Shown: positions 16,193 through 24,213, counted from the stretch's first letter. The stretch is DNA of 64,000 nt from Sphingopyxis sp. UBA6723 (GCF_002454115.1 NZ_DKIH01000013.1:659675-723674), one strand, 5' to 3'. Notes: generated by a model from the letters alone, not told the origin. Numbers and translations are program-made.

Positions 16193-17227
16193 CTATTGCT
16201 GATTCAATCCATGCTTCTTCAACGCATGGCGAATCTGGTCGTAACTCAGCCCCAGCGCTTCGGCCGCGACCTTCTGGTTGAAGCGGCAGCGCGTCATCGT
16301 GTCCGACAATATCTGGCGCTCATAGGCATCGACCGCGGCGCGCAGGTCGCTGACCGGGCCGGTCGGCATCGCGGCCGATGCGGGCGCGGGTTCGGCGGGG
16401 ACGGGGGATGCGCCGCCGTCCGCCTTTGCTGCGGACTGACGGACCACGGGCTGCCACGGGCTGGCGAACGGATCGAAATTCACCGCATCGACCGGTTTCT
16501 CGGGGTCGGCCCAGCGATAGATGGCGCGTTCGATGACGTTGCGCAGTTCGCGGACATTGCCCGGCCAGTCGTGGCCCTCCATCGCCGCCAGCGCGCGCGG
16601 GCCGAAGCCCGGCCACTCTTCCCAGCCGAGGACGGTCGCCATGCGCTGCCCGAAATAGGTGGCGAGCACCTCGATATCGCCCTCGCGCGCGCGCAGCGGG
16701 GGCAGGGTGATCACCTCGAACGACAGCCGATCGAGCAAATCGGCGCGAAACCGGTTTTCATCGACCAGCGCCGGCAGATGTTCGTTGGTCGCCGCGACGA
16801 TGCGCACATCGACGCGGATGGGACGCGACGATCCGACGCGGGTGACCTCGCCATATTCGACCGCGCGCAGCAACCTTTCCTGCGCTCCCATCGACATCGT
16901 CGCCAGCTCATCGAGGAACAGGGTGCCGCCATCGGCCTCTTCGAACCGCCCCGCGCGGGTGCGGGTCGCGCCGGTGAAGGCGCCCGCCTCATGCCCGAAC
17001 AGCTCGCTCTCGATCAGCGTCTCGGGCATCGCGGCGCAGTTCAGGATCACATAGGGGCGGTCCCAGCGCGTCGACAGGCGGTGCAGGCGTTCGGCGATCA
17101 GTTCCTTGCCGGTGCCGCGCTCGCCGATCACGAGCACCGGACGGTCGAGCGATGCCGCCAGGCTGGCGCGTTCGACCGCGTCCTGAAACGCCGCCGACTG
17201 GCCGATAAATTGGGTTTCGCGCTCCAT
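16193..17227 (-). CDS. pspF: Phage shock protein operon activator PspF (sigma-54 enhancer binding)
   Basis: The 344-residue protein has an AAA+ sigma-54 activator domain and no receiver domain. Walker A is GERGTGKELIAERLH and the sigma-54-contacting loop is GAFTGA within GHEAGAFTGATRTRAGRF. Walker B is GGTLFLDELA. A Fis-type helix-turn-helix closes the protein (FNQKVAAEALGLSYDQIRHA). It is divergent from the psp operon and a matching sigma-54 promoter lies at 17327. In E. coli PspA holds PspF inactive until membrane stress; the same is expected here. ATG at 17227. Confidence 0.94.
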   Translation of the reverse strand: MERETQFIGQSAAFQDAVERASLAASLDRPVLVIGERGTGKELIAERLHRLSTRWDRPYVILNCAAMPETLIESELFGHEAGAFTGATRTRAGRFEEADGGTLFLDELATMSMGAQERLLRAVEYGEVTRVGSSRPIRVDVRIVAATNEHLPALVDENRFRADLLDRLSFEVITLPPLRAREGDIEVLATYFGQRMATVLGWEEWPGFGPRALAAMEGHDWPGNVRELRNVIERAIYRWADPEKPVDAVNFDPFASPWQPVVRQSAAKADGGASPVPAEPAPASAAMPTGPVSDLRAAVDAYERQILSDTMTRCRFNQKVAAEALGLSYDQIRHALKKHGLNQQ

Positions 17228-17326
17228 TCCCAATCATTGGCAAAATTTCCCGCTGGTTGGCAAGGCAAATCGATGAGGAAGGTCATTTGCGCGTGAAGTT
17301 GCGCGGTTTTGCGCCGCTTGCCGCAA

Positions 17327-17344
17327 TTGGCACGGTGTCTGCAT
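17327..17344 (+). promoter_or_regulatory. Sigma-54 (-24/-12) promoter of the psp operon
   Basis: TTGGCAC-GGTGT-CTGCAT has GG at -24 and GC at -12 separated by exactly 12 bases, matching the sigma-54 consensus TGGCAC-N5-TTGCA with one change. It sits 100 bases from the pspF start, leaving room for PspF sites in 17228-17326. Transcription should start near 17353. Confidence 0.85.
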
Positions 17345-17407
17345 AGTATCCAGCGAACCGACACACATCGTGCCGGTGCAGCGAAAAAGATCAGGGAAGG
17401 TTGAACC

Positions 17408-17578
17408 ATGAAGTCGATGTATGCCCAAGCCGCCACTTTCGTGCTGAGCACGGCGGGAGCGTTGGCCATCCTCGTCGGCGTGATCGACCAGCCGCAGATC
17501 GCGGCCAGCGTCTCCGGCAATCTTGCCGGCCCGTTGGTCGTCGCTGTTATGTCCCCGGCGGTCAGCGCTTTGGCCTGA
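17408..17578 (+). CDS. 56-aa hydrophobic small protein, first ORF after the psp promoter
   Basis: An ATG at 17408 with GGGAAGG eight bases upstream opens a 56-codon frame. It begins MKSMYAQAATFVLSTAGALA, has a hydrophobic segment (residues 8-25) and ends GPLVVAVMSPAVSALA. It could be a secreted or membrane peptide. A strong intrinsic terminator follows immediately, before pspA. I know no named family for it. Placement under the sigma-54 promoter suggests a Psp-response peptide or a leader ORF. Confidence 0.65.
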   Translation: MKSMYAQAATFVLSTAGALAILVGVIDQPQIAASVSGNLAGPLVVAVMSPAVSALA

Positions 17579-17584
17579 CCGGCA

Positions 17585-17637
17585 CTGGTGCCGGGGCACT
17601 CTCCCCCCTTGCCCCGCCCCGGCACCAGCCTTTTTTT
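17585..17637 (+). terminator. Strong intrinsic terminator/attenuator between the 56-aa ORF and pspA
   Basis: CTGGTGCCGGGG (17585-17596) pairs perfectly with CCCCGGCACCAG (17617-17628) across a 20-base loop, followed by CC and seven T. It lies inside the expected psp transcript, 45 bases before the pspA start. Confidence 0.85.
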
Positions 17638-17682
17638 GAAACAGCAGACCAAGGTCTCACGATTTCGACAGGAGTTTTTCAG

Positions 17683-18348
17683 ATGGGTATTTTTTCACGC
17701 ACCCGCGACATCATCGCCGCCAACGTCACCGATCTGCTCGACCGGGCCGAAGATCCCGAAAAGATGATCCGCCAGATCATCTTCGAGATGAACGAAACGC
17801 TCGTCGAAGTCCGCGCGTCCGCCGCCCGCACGATTGCGGATCAAAAGGAAATGCGCCGCCACATCACCAAGCTGGAAAGCCTGCAAGACAGCTGGAAGGA
17901 AAAGGCCGAACTCGCGCTGTCGAAGGACCGCGAAGACCTGGCCACCGCCGCGCTGGTCGAAAAGCAGAAGGCCGGTGACATGGCCGAGCGCCTGAAGGCC
18001 GAGATCGCCGTTCTCGACGACGCGCTCAAGGGTTATGAAGACGACATCGCCAAGCTGCAGAAGAAACTCAGCGAAGCACGCGCCCGCCAGTCAAACGTCT
18101 CGACCCGCCTCGAAAGCGCCGCGAACAAGTATAAGCTGCGCGAAATGACCAATGGCGACCGCGTCGAAGATGCCTTCTCGCGCTTCGAAATCCTCGAACG
18201 CCGCGTCGACGAAGCCGAAGGCCGCGCCGACGCGCTGAACCTGGGCTATAAGAAGTCGCTCGACGAGGAGATCGCCGAACTCCAGGCCGCCGACAAGGTC
18301 GCCGACGAGCTCGCCGCGCTCAAGGCCGCCCAGGTCAGCAAGCAATAA
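17683..18348 (+). CDS. pspA: Phage shock protein A
   Basis: The 221-residue PspA/IM30 protein begins MGIFSRTRDIIAANVTDLLD, the membrane-binding amphipathic helix. The typical DRAEDPEKMIRQIIFEMNE segment and long coiled coils follow through to the C terminus. PspA shields damaged inner membrane and, in E. coli, inhibits PspF. GGAG lies ten bases before the ATG. The last residues, beginning ELAALKAAQ, are a low-complexity helix. The gene heads the pspABC series but is preceded by a terminator. Confidence 0.96.
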   Translation: MGIFSRTRDIIAANVTDLLDRAEDPEKMIRQIIFEMNETLVEVRASAARTIADQKEMRRHITKLESLQDSWKEKAELALSKDREDLATAALVEKQKAGDMAERLKAEIAVLDDALKGYEDDIAKLQKKLSEARARQSNVSTRLESAANKYKLREMTNGDRVEDAFSRFEILERRVDEAEGRADALNLGYKKSLDEEIAELQAADKVADELAALKAAQVSKQ

Positions 18349-18360
18349 GGGATCAGACCG

Positions 18361-18636
18361 ATGGAAGAAGTCATCGTTATTCCGATCGTTATCGGAACGC
18401 TCTTCCTCGGTCTGCCTTGGCTGATCCTCCACTACATTACCAAGTGGAAACAGGCCAAAACGCTGACCGGAGAAGACGAGCAGTTGCTCGACGAATTGTA
18501 CGACACCGCGCGCCGGCTCGAAAGCCGCCTGCACACCGTCGAACGCATCATCAGCGCCGACCATCCCGACTTTCGCCCCGCGGTGCGTAGCGATGAAGAA
18601 CTGGCGCAACTCGAAAATATCAGCCGGAGGAACTGA
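18361..18636 (+). CDS. pspB: Phage shock protein B
   Basis: The 91-residue protein has an N-terminal membrane span (VIPIVIGTLFLGLPWLILHY) followed by a cytoplasmic coiled coil containing RLESRLHTVERIISADHPDF, the PspB signature region. PspB and PspC relay membrane stress to PspA in Enterobacteria. The protein is longer than E. coli PspB (74) by an acidic tail. Twelve bases separate it from pspA and one base from pspC. Confidence 0.92.
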   Translation: MEEVIVIPIVIGTLFLGLPWLILHYITKWKQAKTLTGEDEQLLDELYDTARRLESRLHTVERIISADHPDFRPAVRSDEELAQLENISRRN

Positions 18637-18637
18637 G

Positions 18638-19018
18638 ATGTCTGCCAGCCGCACGAAATTCTACCTCGACAAGCAGAACGCCAAATGGAGCGGTGTGTGT
18701 GCCGGGATCGCCGATTACAGCGGCATCGACGTCCTCTGGGTCCGCGTCGGCGCGGTCCTGCTCACCTTGATGGGGGGCTTTCCCTGGACGCTGATCGCCT
18801 ACTGGATGATCGCCTGGATGGGCACGCCCAAACCCTTCGCGCTCTATGGCTCGAACGAAGAAGCGAAATTCTGGCAGGGGGTGCGCAGCAATCCGACCGC
18901 GTCAACCCGCGACATCAAGTCGCGCTTCCGCGACATCGACCGCCGCCTGGCCGACATCGAATTGTACTACACCAGCCACAACCGTCGGCTCGCCGACGAG
19001 ATCGAAAGCCTACGCTGA
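18638..19018 (+). CDS. pspC: Phage shock protein C
   Basis: The 126-residue protein has a PspC domain at the N terminus (FYLDKQNAKWSGVCAGIADY, SGIDVLWVRVGAVLLTLMGG) with membrane span WTLIAYWMIAWMG. A C-terminal coiled coil ends LADEIESLR, a terminal motif shared with the small proteins encoded just downstream. GGAGGAAC precedes the ATG at 18638. It should be an inner-membrane stress sensor partner of PspB. Confidence 0.94.
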   Translation: MSASRTKFYLDKQNAKWSGVCAGIADYSGIDVLWVRVGAVLLTLMGGFPWTLIAYWMIAWMGTPKPFALYGSNEEAKFWQGVRSNPTASTRDIKSRFRDIDRRLADIELYYTSHNRRLADEIESLR

Positions 19019-19050
19019 GCGGCGGCTGACACGCAACAGGGAGAATACCA

Positions 19051-19350
19051 ATGAATTTCGGGGGTACCGGTTTCGTCCTCGCCATTATCGCCTTGTCGAT
19101 CGGCGGCTGGATGTTCACCACCTGGATCCGCGCCAAGCACGGCTATCCGGTGGAAAATGAATGGGGTGGCACGGTTCATCGAACCGACCCCGACGCTGAT
19201 CGAAAAATCGCGCTGCTGACCGACGACAATGCCAAGCTGGCAGGCCAGGTCAGCCGCCTTGAAGAGCGGATTTCGGTGCTCGAACGCATCGCGACCGAAA
19301 CCAACGGTCAGGCGGCGCAGCTCGCCGACCAAATCGACCGCCTGCGCTGA
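19051..19350 (+). CDS. Psp-associated small membrane/coiled-coil protein 1 (PspB-like)
   Basis: The 99-residue protein has one membrane span (FVLAIIALSIGGWMFTTWI), a basic stretch AKHGYPVENEWG, and a coiled coil RLEERISVLERIATETN ending LADQIDRLR. The coiled-coil motif matches that of PspB, and the last motif matches PspC. Its N-terminal half is almost the same as that of the next gene, so the two arose by tandem duplication. It is 32 bases after pspC, with AGGGAG upstream of the ATG. Confidence 0.85.
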   Translation: MNFGGTGFVLAIIALSIGGWMFTTWIRAKHGYPVENEWGGTVHRTDPDADRKIALLTDDNAKLAGQVSRLEERISVLERIATETNGQAAQLADQIDRLR

Positions 19351-19361
19351 GGGGAACGACA

Positions 19362-19679
19362 ATGAACGCCGAATTATTGAATACCATCGCCCCGGGGATG
19401 GCGGTTCTGGGCCTCGCCGCAATCGGCGGCTGGATCTTCACCACCTGGCTCCGCGTCAAGAACGGCTATCCGCTCGAAAACAGCTGGGGCAAGGCGGTCT
19501 ATCCCAAGACCAGCGACGAGGCGATGGAACGCGTCAAGCTGATCAGCCAGGAAAATGCCCAGCTGCGCGCCGAACTGGGTTCGGTGAAAGACCGCCTCGC
19601 GGTGGTCGAGCGGATCGTCACCGACGAGAGCAGCCGGCTGAGCCACGAGATCGAGGCGCTGCGGCGCCCGGCGAACTGA
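19362..19679 (+). CDS. Psp-associated small membrane/coiled-coil protein 2 (PspB-like)
   Basis: The 105-residue paralogue of the preceding protein has membrane span GMAVLGLAAIGGWIFTTWL. It continues with VKNGYPLENSWG and a coiled coil with SVKDRLAVVERIVTDES, ending LSHEIEALR. Eleven bases separate it from each neighbour, so the genes are surely co-transcribed. DNA similarity to the preceding gene is highest over the GGWxFTTWxRxKxGYPxEN stretch. Confidence 0.85.
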   Translation: MNAELLNTIAPGMAVLGLAAIGGWIFTTWLRVKNGYPLENSWGKAVYPKTSDEAMERVKLISQENAQLRAELGSVKDRLAVVERIVTDESSRLSHEIEALRRPAN

Positions 19680-19690
19680 GGAGATCCGTC

Positions 19691-19939
19691 ATGGGCGATA
19701 CCATCTGGATACTGATCCCCCTCGCTCCCTTTCTGCTTGCCGGTTTCATCTTCTGGTCGAAGCATCAGCAGAAAATGATCGAAAAGCAGTCCGAAATGAC
19801 CGCCGAAAAGGCTGCCCAATATGCCGCGGCGACCGAACGGCTGGAGCAGCGAGTGCGCGTGCTCGAACGGATCGTTACCGACAAGGGAATTGACGTCGCC
19901 GACGAGATCGAAAAACTGCGCGACGCTCCGCTGAACTGA
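19691..19939 (+). CDS. Psp-associated small membrane/coiled-coil protein 3 (PspB-like)
   Basis: The 82-residue protein starts MGDTIWILIPLAPFLLAGFI, a membrane span. A helix KQSEMTAEKAAQYAAATE and the shared coiled coil RLEQRVRVLERIVTDKG, then VADEIEKLR, follow. The ATG at 19691 has GAGGAGA upstream; a longer frame runs back through the preceding gene and is rejected. The length and layout are those of classical PspB. Confidence 0.83.
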   Translation: MGDTIWILIPLAPFLLAGFIFWSKHQQKMIEKQSEMTAEKAAQYAAATERLEQRVRVLERIVTDKGIDVADEIEKLRDAPLN

Positions 19940-19976
19940 ATTGCAGCAACGATAAAATAATACGGAAGGATCCCCC

Positions 19977-20243
19977 ATGAACCCGTTTGAAATGGTTATC
20001 GGCATCGTCCTGATCGTCACCATCGGCAGCGTCGTCCGCGCCAAATATGGAGTGCGCCGCGACAACAAGGGCAACGAGTTTTTCGCCGCCCCCGCCGACA
20101 ATGCCGAGACCAAGGCACTGCAATCCGAAATCCGCGCGCTCAAGGACCGCATCCAGGTGCTCGAACGCATCGCCACCGACCACAACCGCGCCGTGACGCT
20201 CGATGAGGAAATCGAACGGCTGCGCGACCGGTCGCCCTCCTGA
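19977..20243 (+). CDS. Psp-associated small membrane/coiled-coil protein 4 (PspB-like)
   Basis: The 88-residue protein has a membrane span (MVIGIVLIVTIGSVV) and a basic loop AKYGVRRDNKGNEFF. The repeated coiled coil ALKDRIQVLERIATDHN ends LDEEIERLR. GGAAGGAT precedes the ATG. The AKYG/AKHG/VKNG motif after the span links it to proteins 1 and 2. Confidence 0.84.
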   Translation: MNPFEMVIGIVLIVTIGSVVRAKYGVRRDNKGNEFFAAPADNAETKALQSEIRALKDRIQVLERIATDHNRAVTLDEEIERLRDRSPS

Positions 20244-20270
20244 CGACCGTGACGAAGAAGGAGCCGCATC

Positions 20271-20528
20271 ATGGCCACCATTACGTCTGACCTTGCCACC
20301 AACCTGATGGTCAGCGCCGTTGCGCTGACCGCCCTGACCATCATGAGCCTGGCCGCGCTGCGCGGCTGGCGCGACTGGATCCAGCTGAAACGCGAAGAAC
20401 TCGCCGCAGGGCATGTGTCCGTCACCCATGACGCCACCGTACCCCACGCCGGATCGCGGATCGAAATCGCCGATCTGAAAGAACGGCTGCGCAAGCTCGA
20501 AGCAATCGCAGCGGGGGTGGACCTCTAA
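20271..20528 (+). CDS. Psp-associated small membrane/coiled-coil protein 5
   Basis: The 85-residue protein has a membrane span (NLMVSAVALTALTIMSLAAL), RGWRDWIQLKREELAAG, and a shorter coiled coil DLKERLRKLEAIAAGVD that keeps the first half of the shared module. It lacks the final EIxxLR motif. It is the most diverged of the five and closes the series. AAGGAG lies upstream of the ATG. A family-A repeat follows. Confidence 0.8.
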   Translation: MATITSDLATNLMVSAVALTALTIMSLAALRGWRDWIQLKREELAAGHVSVTHDATVPHAGSRIEIADLKERLRKLEAIAAGVDL

Positions 20529-20537
20529 GCGGGAAAA

Positions 20538-20619
20538 CCGTTCGCATCGAGCGAAGTCGAGATGCCCATCGGCCTTGCGCTGACCCGACGGGTGTCTCGA
20601 CTTCGCTCGACACGAACGG
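20538..20619. repeat. Paired palindromic repeat, family A copy 3
   Basis: The left arm, CCGTTCGCATCGAGCGAAGT onward, is paired with an inverted arm ending TCGACACGAACGG. It stands directly after the psp series and before the sufE-like gene, where it may act as a transcript boundary. Confidence 0.85.
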
Positions 20620-20675
20620 GCATTTTGGGCCTGACGCTCTTCCCCCATCGCCCCAAATCTGCCAGTGCCGCCGCC

Positions 20676-21086
20676 ATGCGCAGCCTGACCGACATCCACG
20701 ACGAATATGATTTCCTCGACGGCGACGATCGCTATCGCCTGCTGATCGACCTTGGCCGTGAACTGGAACCGATGCCGGACGCGCTCAAGACCGACGCGAC
20801 TCTGGTCCGCGGTTGCAGCGCCAGCGTCTGGGTCTATCCGGTGCCGCAGGAGGGGGGCCGCCTGCATTTCCTCGCCGACAGTAACGCCGCGATCACCAAG
20901 GGCATTGTCGCGCTGGTGCTGGCGGCGGTGCAGGACAAACCGGCGTCCGAGGTTGCGGGCATGGACATCGCTGCCGCGCTCGCGCCCTTCGACCTCACGC
21001 GTCAGCTGTCGTCGAACCGCACCCAGGGCGTCCCCAACATGATCGCGCTGGTCCAGGACACCGCAAGGCGGATTGCCGCGGGCTGA
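20676..21086 (+). CDS. sufE: SufE family protein
   Basis: The 136-residue protein has the SufE/CsdE fold signature. DIHDEYDFLDGDDRYRLLID and LVRGCSASVWVYPV carry the conserved cysteine that accepts sulfur from a cysteine desulfurase. LTRQLSSNRTQGVPNMI follows. It would help Fe-S cluster assembly; no suf operon is in the window. ATG at 20676 excludes an upstream frame that begins inside a repeat. Confidence 0.92.
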   Translation: MRSLTDIHDEYDFLDGDDRYRLLIDLGRELEPMPDALKTDATLVRGCSASVWVYPVPQEGGRLHFLADSNAAITKGIVALVLAAVQDKPASEVAGMDIAAALAPFDLTRQLSSNRTQGVPNMIALVQDTARRIAAG

Positions 21087-21139
21087 TCTCGTCGCCGCCT
21101 GGCTTTGCGTCGAGGCAGGAAGCTGTTGTTCCGCACGTT

Positions 21140-21212
21140 CGTCATCCCGGACTTGATCCGGGATCCATAGCCGCGCCGTCGTCGTGGATCCTGGATCAGG
21201 TGCGGGATGACG
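21140..21212. repeat. Paired palindromic repeat, family C (ACTTGATCC subtype)
   Basis: CGTCATCCCGGACTTGATCC, continuing GGGATCCA, is followed after 17 bases by the inverted copy TGGATCCTGGATCAGG...GGATGACG with two mismatches. The same subtype, perfect, is at 26472. Confidence 0.8.
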
Positions 21213-21243
21213 ATGAAAGAGAAGTCGCAATCGATCGCTATCT

Positions 21244-21280
21244 GCCAAAAGAAAGGGCGCGGGAGTTGCCTCCCGCGCCC
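21244..21280 (-). terminator. Intrinsic terminator of the TonB receptor gene
   Basis: Read leftward, GGGCGCGGGAG-gcaa-CTCCCGCGCCC forms a perfect 11-base stem followed by TTTCTTTT. It lies 25 bases after the receptor stop. Confidence 0.88.
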
Positions 21281-21304
21281 AATTCTCGTGTCTGCTCGCG
21301 CGGC

Positions 21305-23914
21305 TTAGAAGCCGACGGTCAGCGTCGCGCTGATCGTGCGCGGCGCGCCGATCTGGGCATTCGGCACCGAAGCGGGGTTGCCCGTGAATACATTGGGGCC
21401 CAGCACGCCGCCCTGGTTCAGACCAGGGGTGTAGTTGCCGACATAGAGCGAGTCGAACAGGTTATAGACATTGACCTGGAAGAAGGTCTTGTCATTCAGA
21501 CCTGCCCATTCGAGGCTGAAGCGAGCGTCCAGATTGACCAGCCAGTAGGCATTGGTCTTGCTCGGATAGACTTCAACCGGAGCGGCCAGCGTGCCGCCAT
21601 AGACCGGCAGGTTGGTGTCATAGATGAAACGACCACCGGTGCGCTTGCCGGTGATGCCCAGTTCAACCGGACCCAGCGTCCCGCGGACGGTGCCGCCGAA
21701 GCTGTATTCGGGCGCGCCCGATTCGCGGTTGCCGGCGGTTGCGACGAAGATCGGCTGACCGACGGTGGTGCACCCAGCAATCGCGCCGTTGACCTGTGCC
21801 ACGGTGCATTCGCCCGACTGGACATTGTCCTTGATTTCCGACTTCATCCACGAACCGAAGACATAGAGCGCCAACTCGGGGATGGGCTGGTATGCAATGC
21901 TGCCGTCGATGCCATATTTGTCGACGCGACCCAGGTTGCGGTACAGGTTGCGGTCGGTTTCCGGATCGAACGCTGATGCCAGACGATCGTTATACTTGGT
22001 GAACCAACCCGAAATCTGCGCCTGCACCTTGCTGGTGCGATAGCGGAAGCCGAGGTCGAAGTTGTCGCTGGTTTCGGGCGACGGGCGCGCCGACTCCGTG
22101 GTCGGCGCAAAGAAGAACGCGTTGTACAGCGCGTCGGTGCCCGGAACCTGCAAACCCTTCGAATAGTTGGCGAACACCGACATCTGGCTGTTGGGCTTGA
22201 ACATCAAGCCGACGTTGGGAAGGATGTCGTCATATTTCAGGACGCGCTGCTGCGGACCCTGGATCGTCGGGTTCAGGCCAGCGTAGGTCGCGTTGCGCGG
22301 ATCGGTGGCGCTGCCGAAACATTCGACAAACCCGGTGTCGCTCGACGTGAAGCAGTTGTTGTTGAGGTCGCGCTTGAAGAACGGGGCGCGGATGCCGACG
22401 GTGGTGATGATGCGGCCGTCGGCCCATTCGCCGCGATACTCACCCGACACCTGGGTCAGGATCGCATAGGACAAACGATCACGCTTTTGCAGGATCGAAC
22501 CGGTGGCGTCGGTCTGCGGTGCATCGGTGACCGGGAAGACGCTGAAGGGTTCGCCGTTAAACTGCAACAGGCCGACTTCGCCGGTCTGACGGTGGCGTGC
22601 GCGGTCATAGGTGAAACCGGCGCGGACGGTGTGGCTGTCGTTGATGTCCCAACGCAGGTTGGCGATCACGCCATAACGATGCGTCTGCGTCTGGCTGGGA
22701 GCCAGCATCGACACGCGGTCGAGGATGTCGCCGTCGCCGTTGAGGTCACGACCGAAATAGGGCTGACCGCCCAGATAGCCGGTCGAGTTGGTGACGCCAG
22801 CACCGGGGTTGATGTCGCGGAAGCCTTCGTTGGCGGTCACGGTGCCGCCGCCATTGGCCTTCACATACTGATAGCTCGGGTCGACGGTCAGGACGAGGCC
22901 TTCGGTCAGGGTGAACTTCGATGCGCCGCGGATGTTGCCCGTGTTCGACGGGTTATAGCGACGGTCGAATTCGGTGCCGCAGGTCGACTGGGCATCGACG
23001 AGGCCCGGGCGCGCTGCGACGGCGGTGGTGCAGGGTGCGGCGATGTCATATTCGCGCTCGTCCTTGTCGAGCGGGAAGCGGTTGCCCGAACCCGAACCGA
23101 CGACGCGGTTGGCGTCGAGGCGCAGCGGCACCGAACCGAAGAAGTTGTTGCGGTTGACGTTGTAGTGGCCCGCGACCGAAATGAAGTCGCCGTTGTCGCC
23201 CAGCGGCTGCCAGATGCGACCGTTGAACTGCTTTTTGCGCAGGCGGCCATAGTTGTTGAACGGATTGTTGTTCGATGCGGTCGACGCCGACAGGAAGGCG
23301 CGCGTGCCCCACGGCGTGAATTCGCCGGTGTTGATCAGACCAAAGATGCGGAAGAATTCATATTCACCCGCCGAACCCGAGACCTTGACGCCGAATTCTT
23401 CGGTCGGGATCAGGGTGCGATAGTTCACGGTCGAACCGGTGGCGGCGGCGGTCGGGCTGTCGACGTCGGTCGAACCGAGGTTGACGTTGACCTGCTCGAT
23501 CAGCTCGGGGTCGAGCTGCTGGTTCGAATAAATCGCATAGTTGCCCGAATCGTTCAGCGGCACGCCGTCGAAGGTCAGGCTGATACGGTCGGCCGAAAAG
23601 CCGCGGATCGTCAGCTGGCCGCCGGCCGAGCCATAGGCGTCGTTGTTGGTGAAGTTGACGCCTGGCAGCAGGTTAATCGTATCGAGGATCGTCTGACCGG
23701 GGTTCTGGCGTTCGATGATTTCCTGACCCAGAACGGCCTTCGCCTTTGAGGTGTCCGGCGACGAAATGCCGATAACGTCGGTTGCCGAAACGCCGGTGAC
23801 GACGATTTCTTCGTCGAAGTCGACCGAACCGGTCGACTGGGCAAAGGCGGGCGTGGAAAGTAGCGCGAGCGGGATCAGCGCGCAGCTGGCGGCAAGCGTG
23901 TGACGGAAATGCAT
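21305..23914 (-). CDS. TonB-dependent outer-membrane receptor
   Basis: The 869-residue protein has a signal peptide (HTLAASCALIPLALLSTPAFA) and a TonB box (EEIVVTG). The plug domain shows NLLPGVNFTNNDAYG and LTIRGFSADRISLTFDGVPL. A 22-strand-type barrel ends in an aromatic residue (ISATLTVGF). Such receptors import siderophores, cobalamin, sugars or other bulky nutrients; the substrate cannot be read here and no transport genes lie beside it. Sphingomonads carry many. The last gene before a clear terminator, it is monocistronic. ATG at 23914, with AAGGGGA upstream. Confidence 0.95.
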   Translation of the reverse strand: MHFRHTLAASCALIPLALLSTPAFAQSTGSVDFDEEIVVTGVSATDVIGISSPDTSKAKAVLGQEIIERQNPGQTILDTINLLPGVNFTNNDAYGSAGGQLTIRGFSADRISLTFDGVPLNDSGNYAIYSNQQLDPELIEQVNVNLGSTDVDSPTAAATGSTVNYRTLIPTEEFGVKVSGSAGEYEFFRIFGLINTGEFTPWGTRAFLSASTASNNNPFNNYGRLRKKQFNGRIWQPLGDNGDFISVAGHYNVNRNNFFGSVPLRLDANRVVGSGSGNRFPLDKDEREYDIAAPCTTAVAARPGLVDAQSTCGTEFDRRYNPSNTGNIRGASKFTLTEGLVLTVDPSYQYVKANGGGTVTANEGFRDINPGAGVTNSTGYLGGQPYFGRDLNGDGDILDRVSMLAPSQTQTHRYGVIANLRWDINDSHTVRAGFTYDRARHRQTGEVGLLQFNGEPFSVFPVTDAPQTDATGSILQKRDRLSYAILTQVSGEYRGEWADGRIITTVGIRAPFFKRDLNNNCFTSSDTGFVECFGSATDPRNATYAGLNPTIQGPQQRVLKYDDILPNVGLMFKPNSQMSVFANYSKGLQVPGTDALYNAFFFAPTTESARPSPETSDNFDLGFRYRTSKVQAQISGWFTKYNDRLASAFDPETDRNLYRNLGRVDKYGIDGSIAYQPIPELALYVFGSWMKSEIKDNVQSGECTVAQVNGAIAGCTTVGQPIFVATAGNRESGAPEYSFGGTVRGTLGPVELGITGKRTGGRFIYDTNLPVYGGTLAAPVEVYPSKTNAYWLVNLDARFSLEWAGLNDKTFFQVNVYNLFDSLYVGNYTPGLNQGGVLGPNVFTGNPASVPNAQIGAPRTISATLTVGF

Positions 23915-24008
23915 GTCAGGAAGTCCCCTTGGTGTGATGTCGTTCGGCAGGCGCGCGAAATGGGGCGCGCCAGTCCTGCGAGCGCCCCTGAAGCCCGCAT
24001 GTGGCACG

Positions 24009-24030
24009 ATTGTGACAGCAATTGTGACAG
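24009..24030. promoter_or_regulatory. Tandem direct repeat ATTGTGACAG upstream of the TonB receptor
   Basis: ATTGTGACAG at 24009-24018 is repeated exactly at 24021-24030, a 12-base period, about 100 bases upstream of the receptor start. This spacing suits two half-sites on one DNA face and could be an operator. The rest of the 299-base gap (23915-24213) holds nothing else I can name. Confidence 0.35.
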
Positions 24031-24213
24031 TGCAAGCGGCGTGGGCCGCGACGGGACGGAAAAGGTCAAAAAAGCGCGAATTTGCGTCACCAACGCCGAG
24101 TTATCCACAGCGACAAATGCGTTTTTCTCGGCAACTGTTGCTGCAATGCAACAATTTTGGCGCGACGCCGCTGTCGATTCGGCAATTTGCGGCGGGATCA
24201 CACCCGCCGCGAC

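Noticed and set aside
22487..23749. Rightward 420-codon frame over the TonB receptor
   Set aside because: It is antisense to a complete receptor with signal peptide, plug and barrel end.
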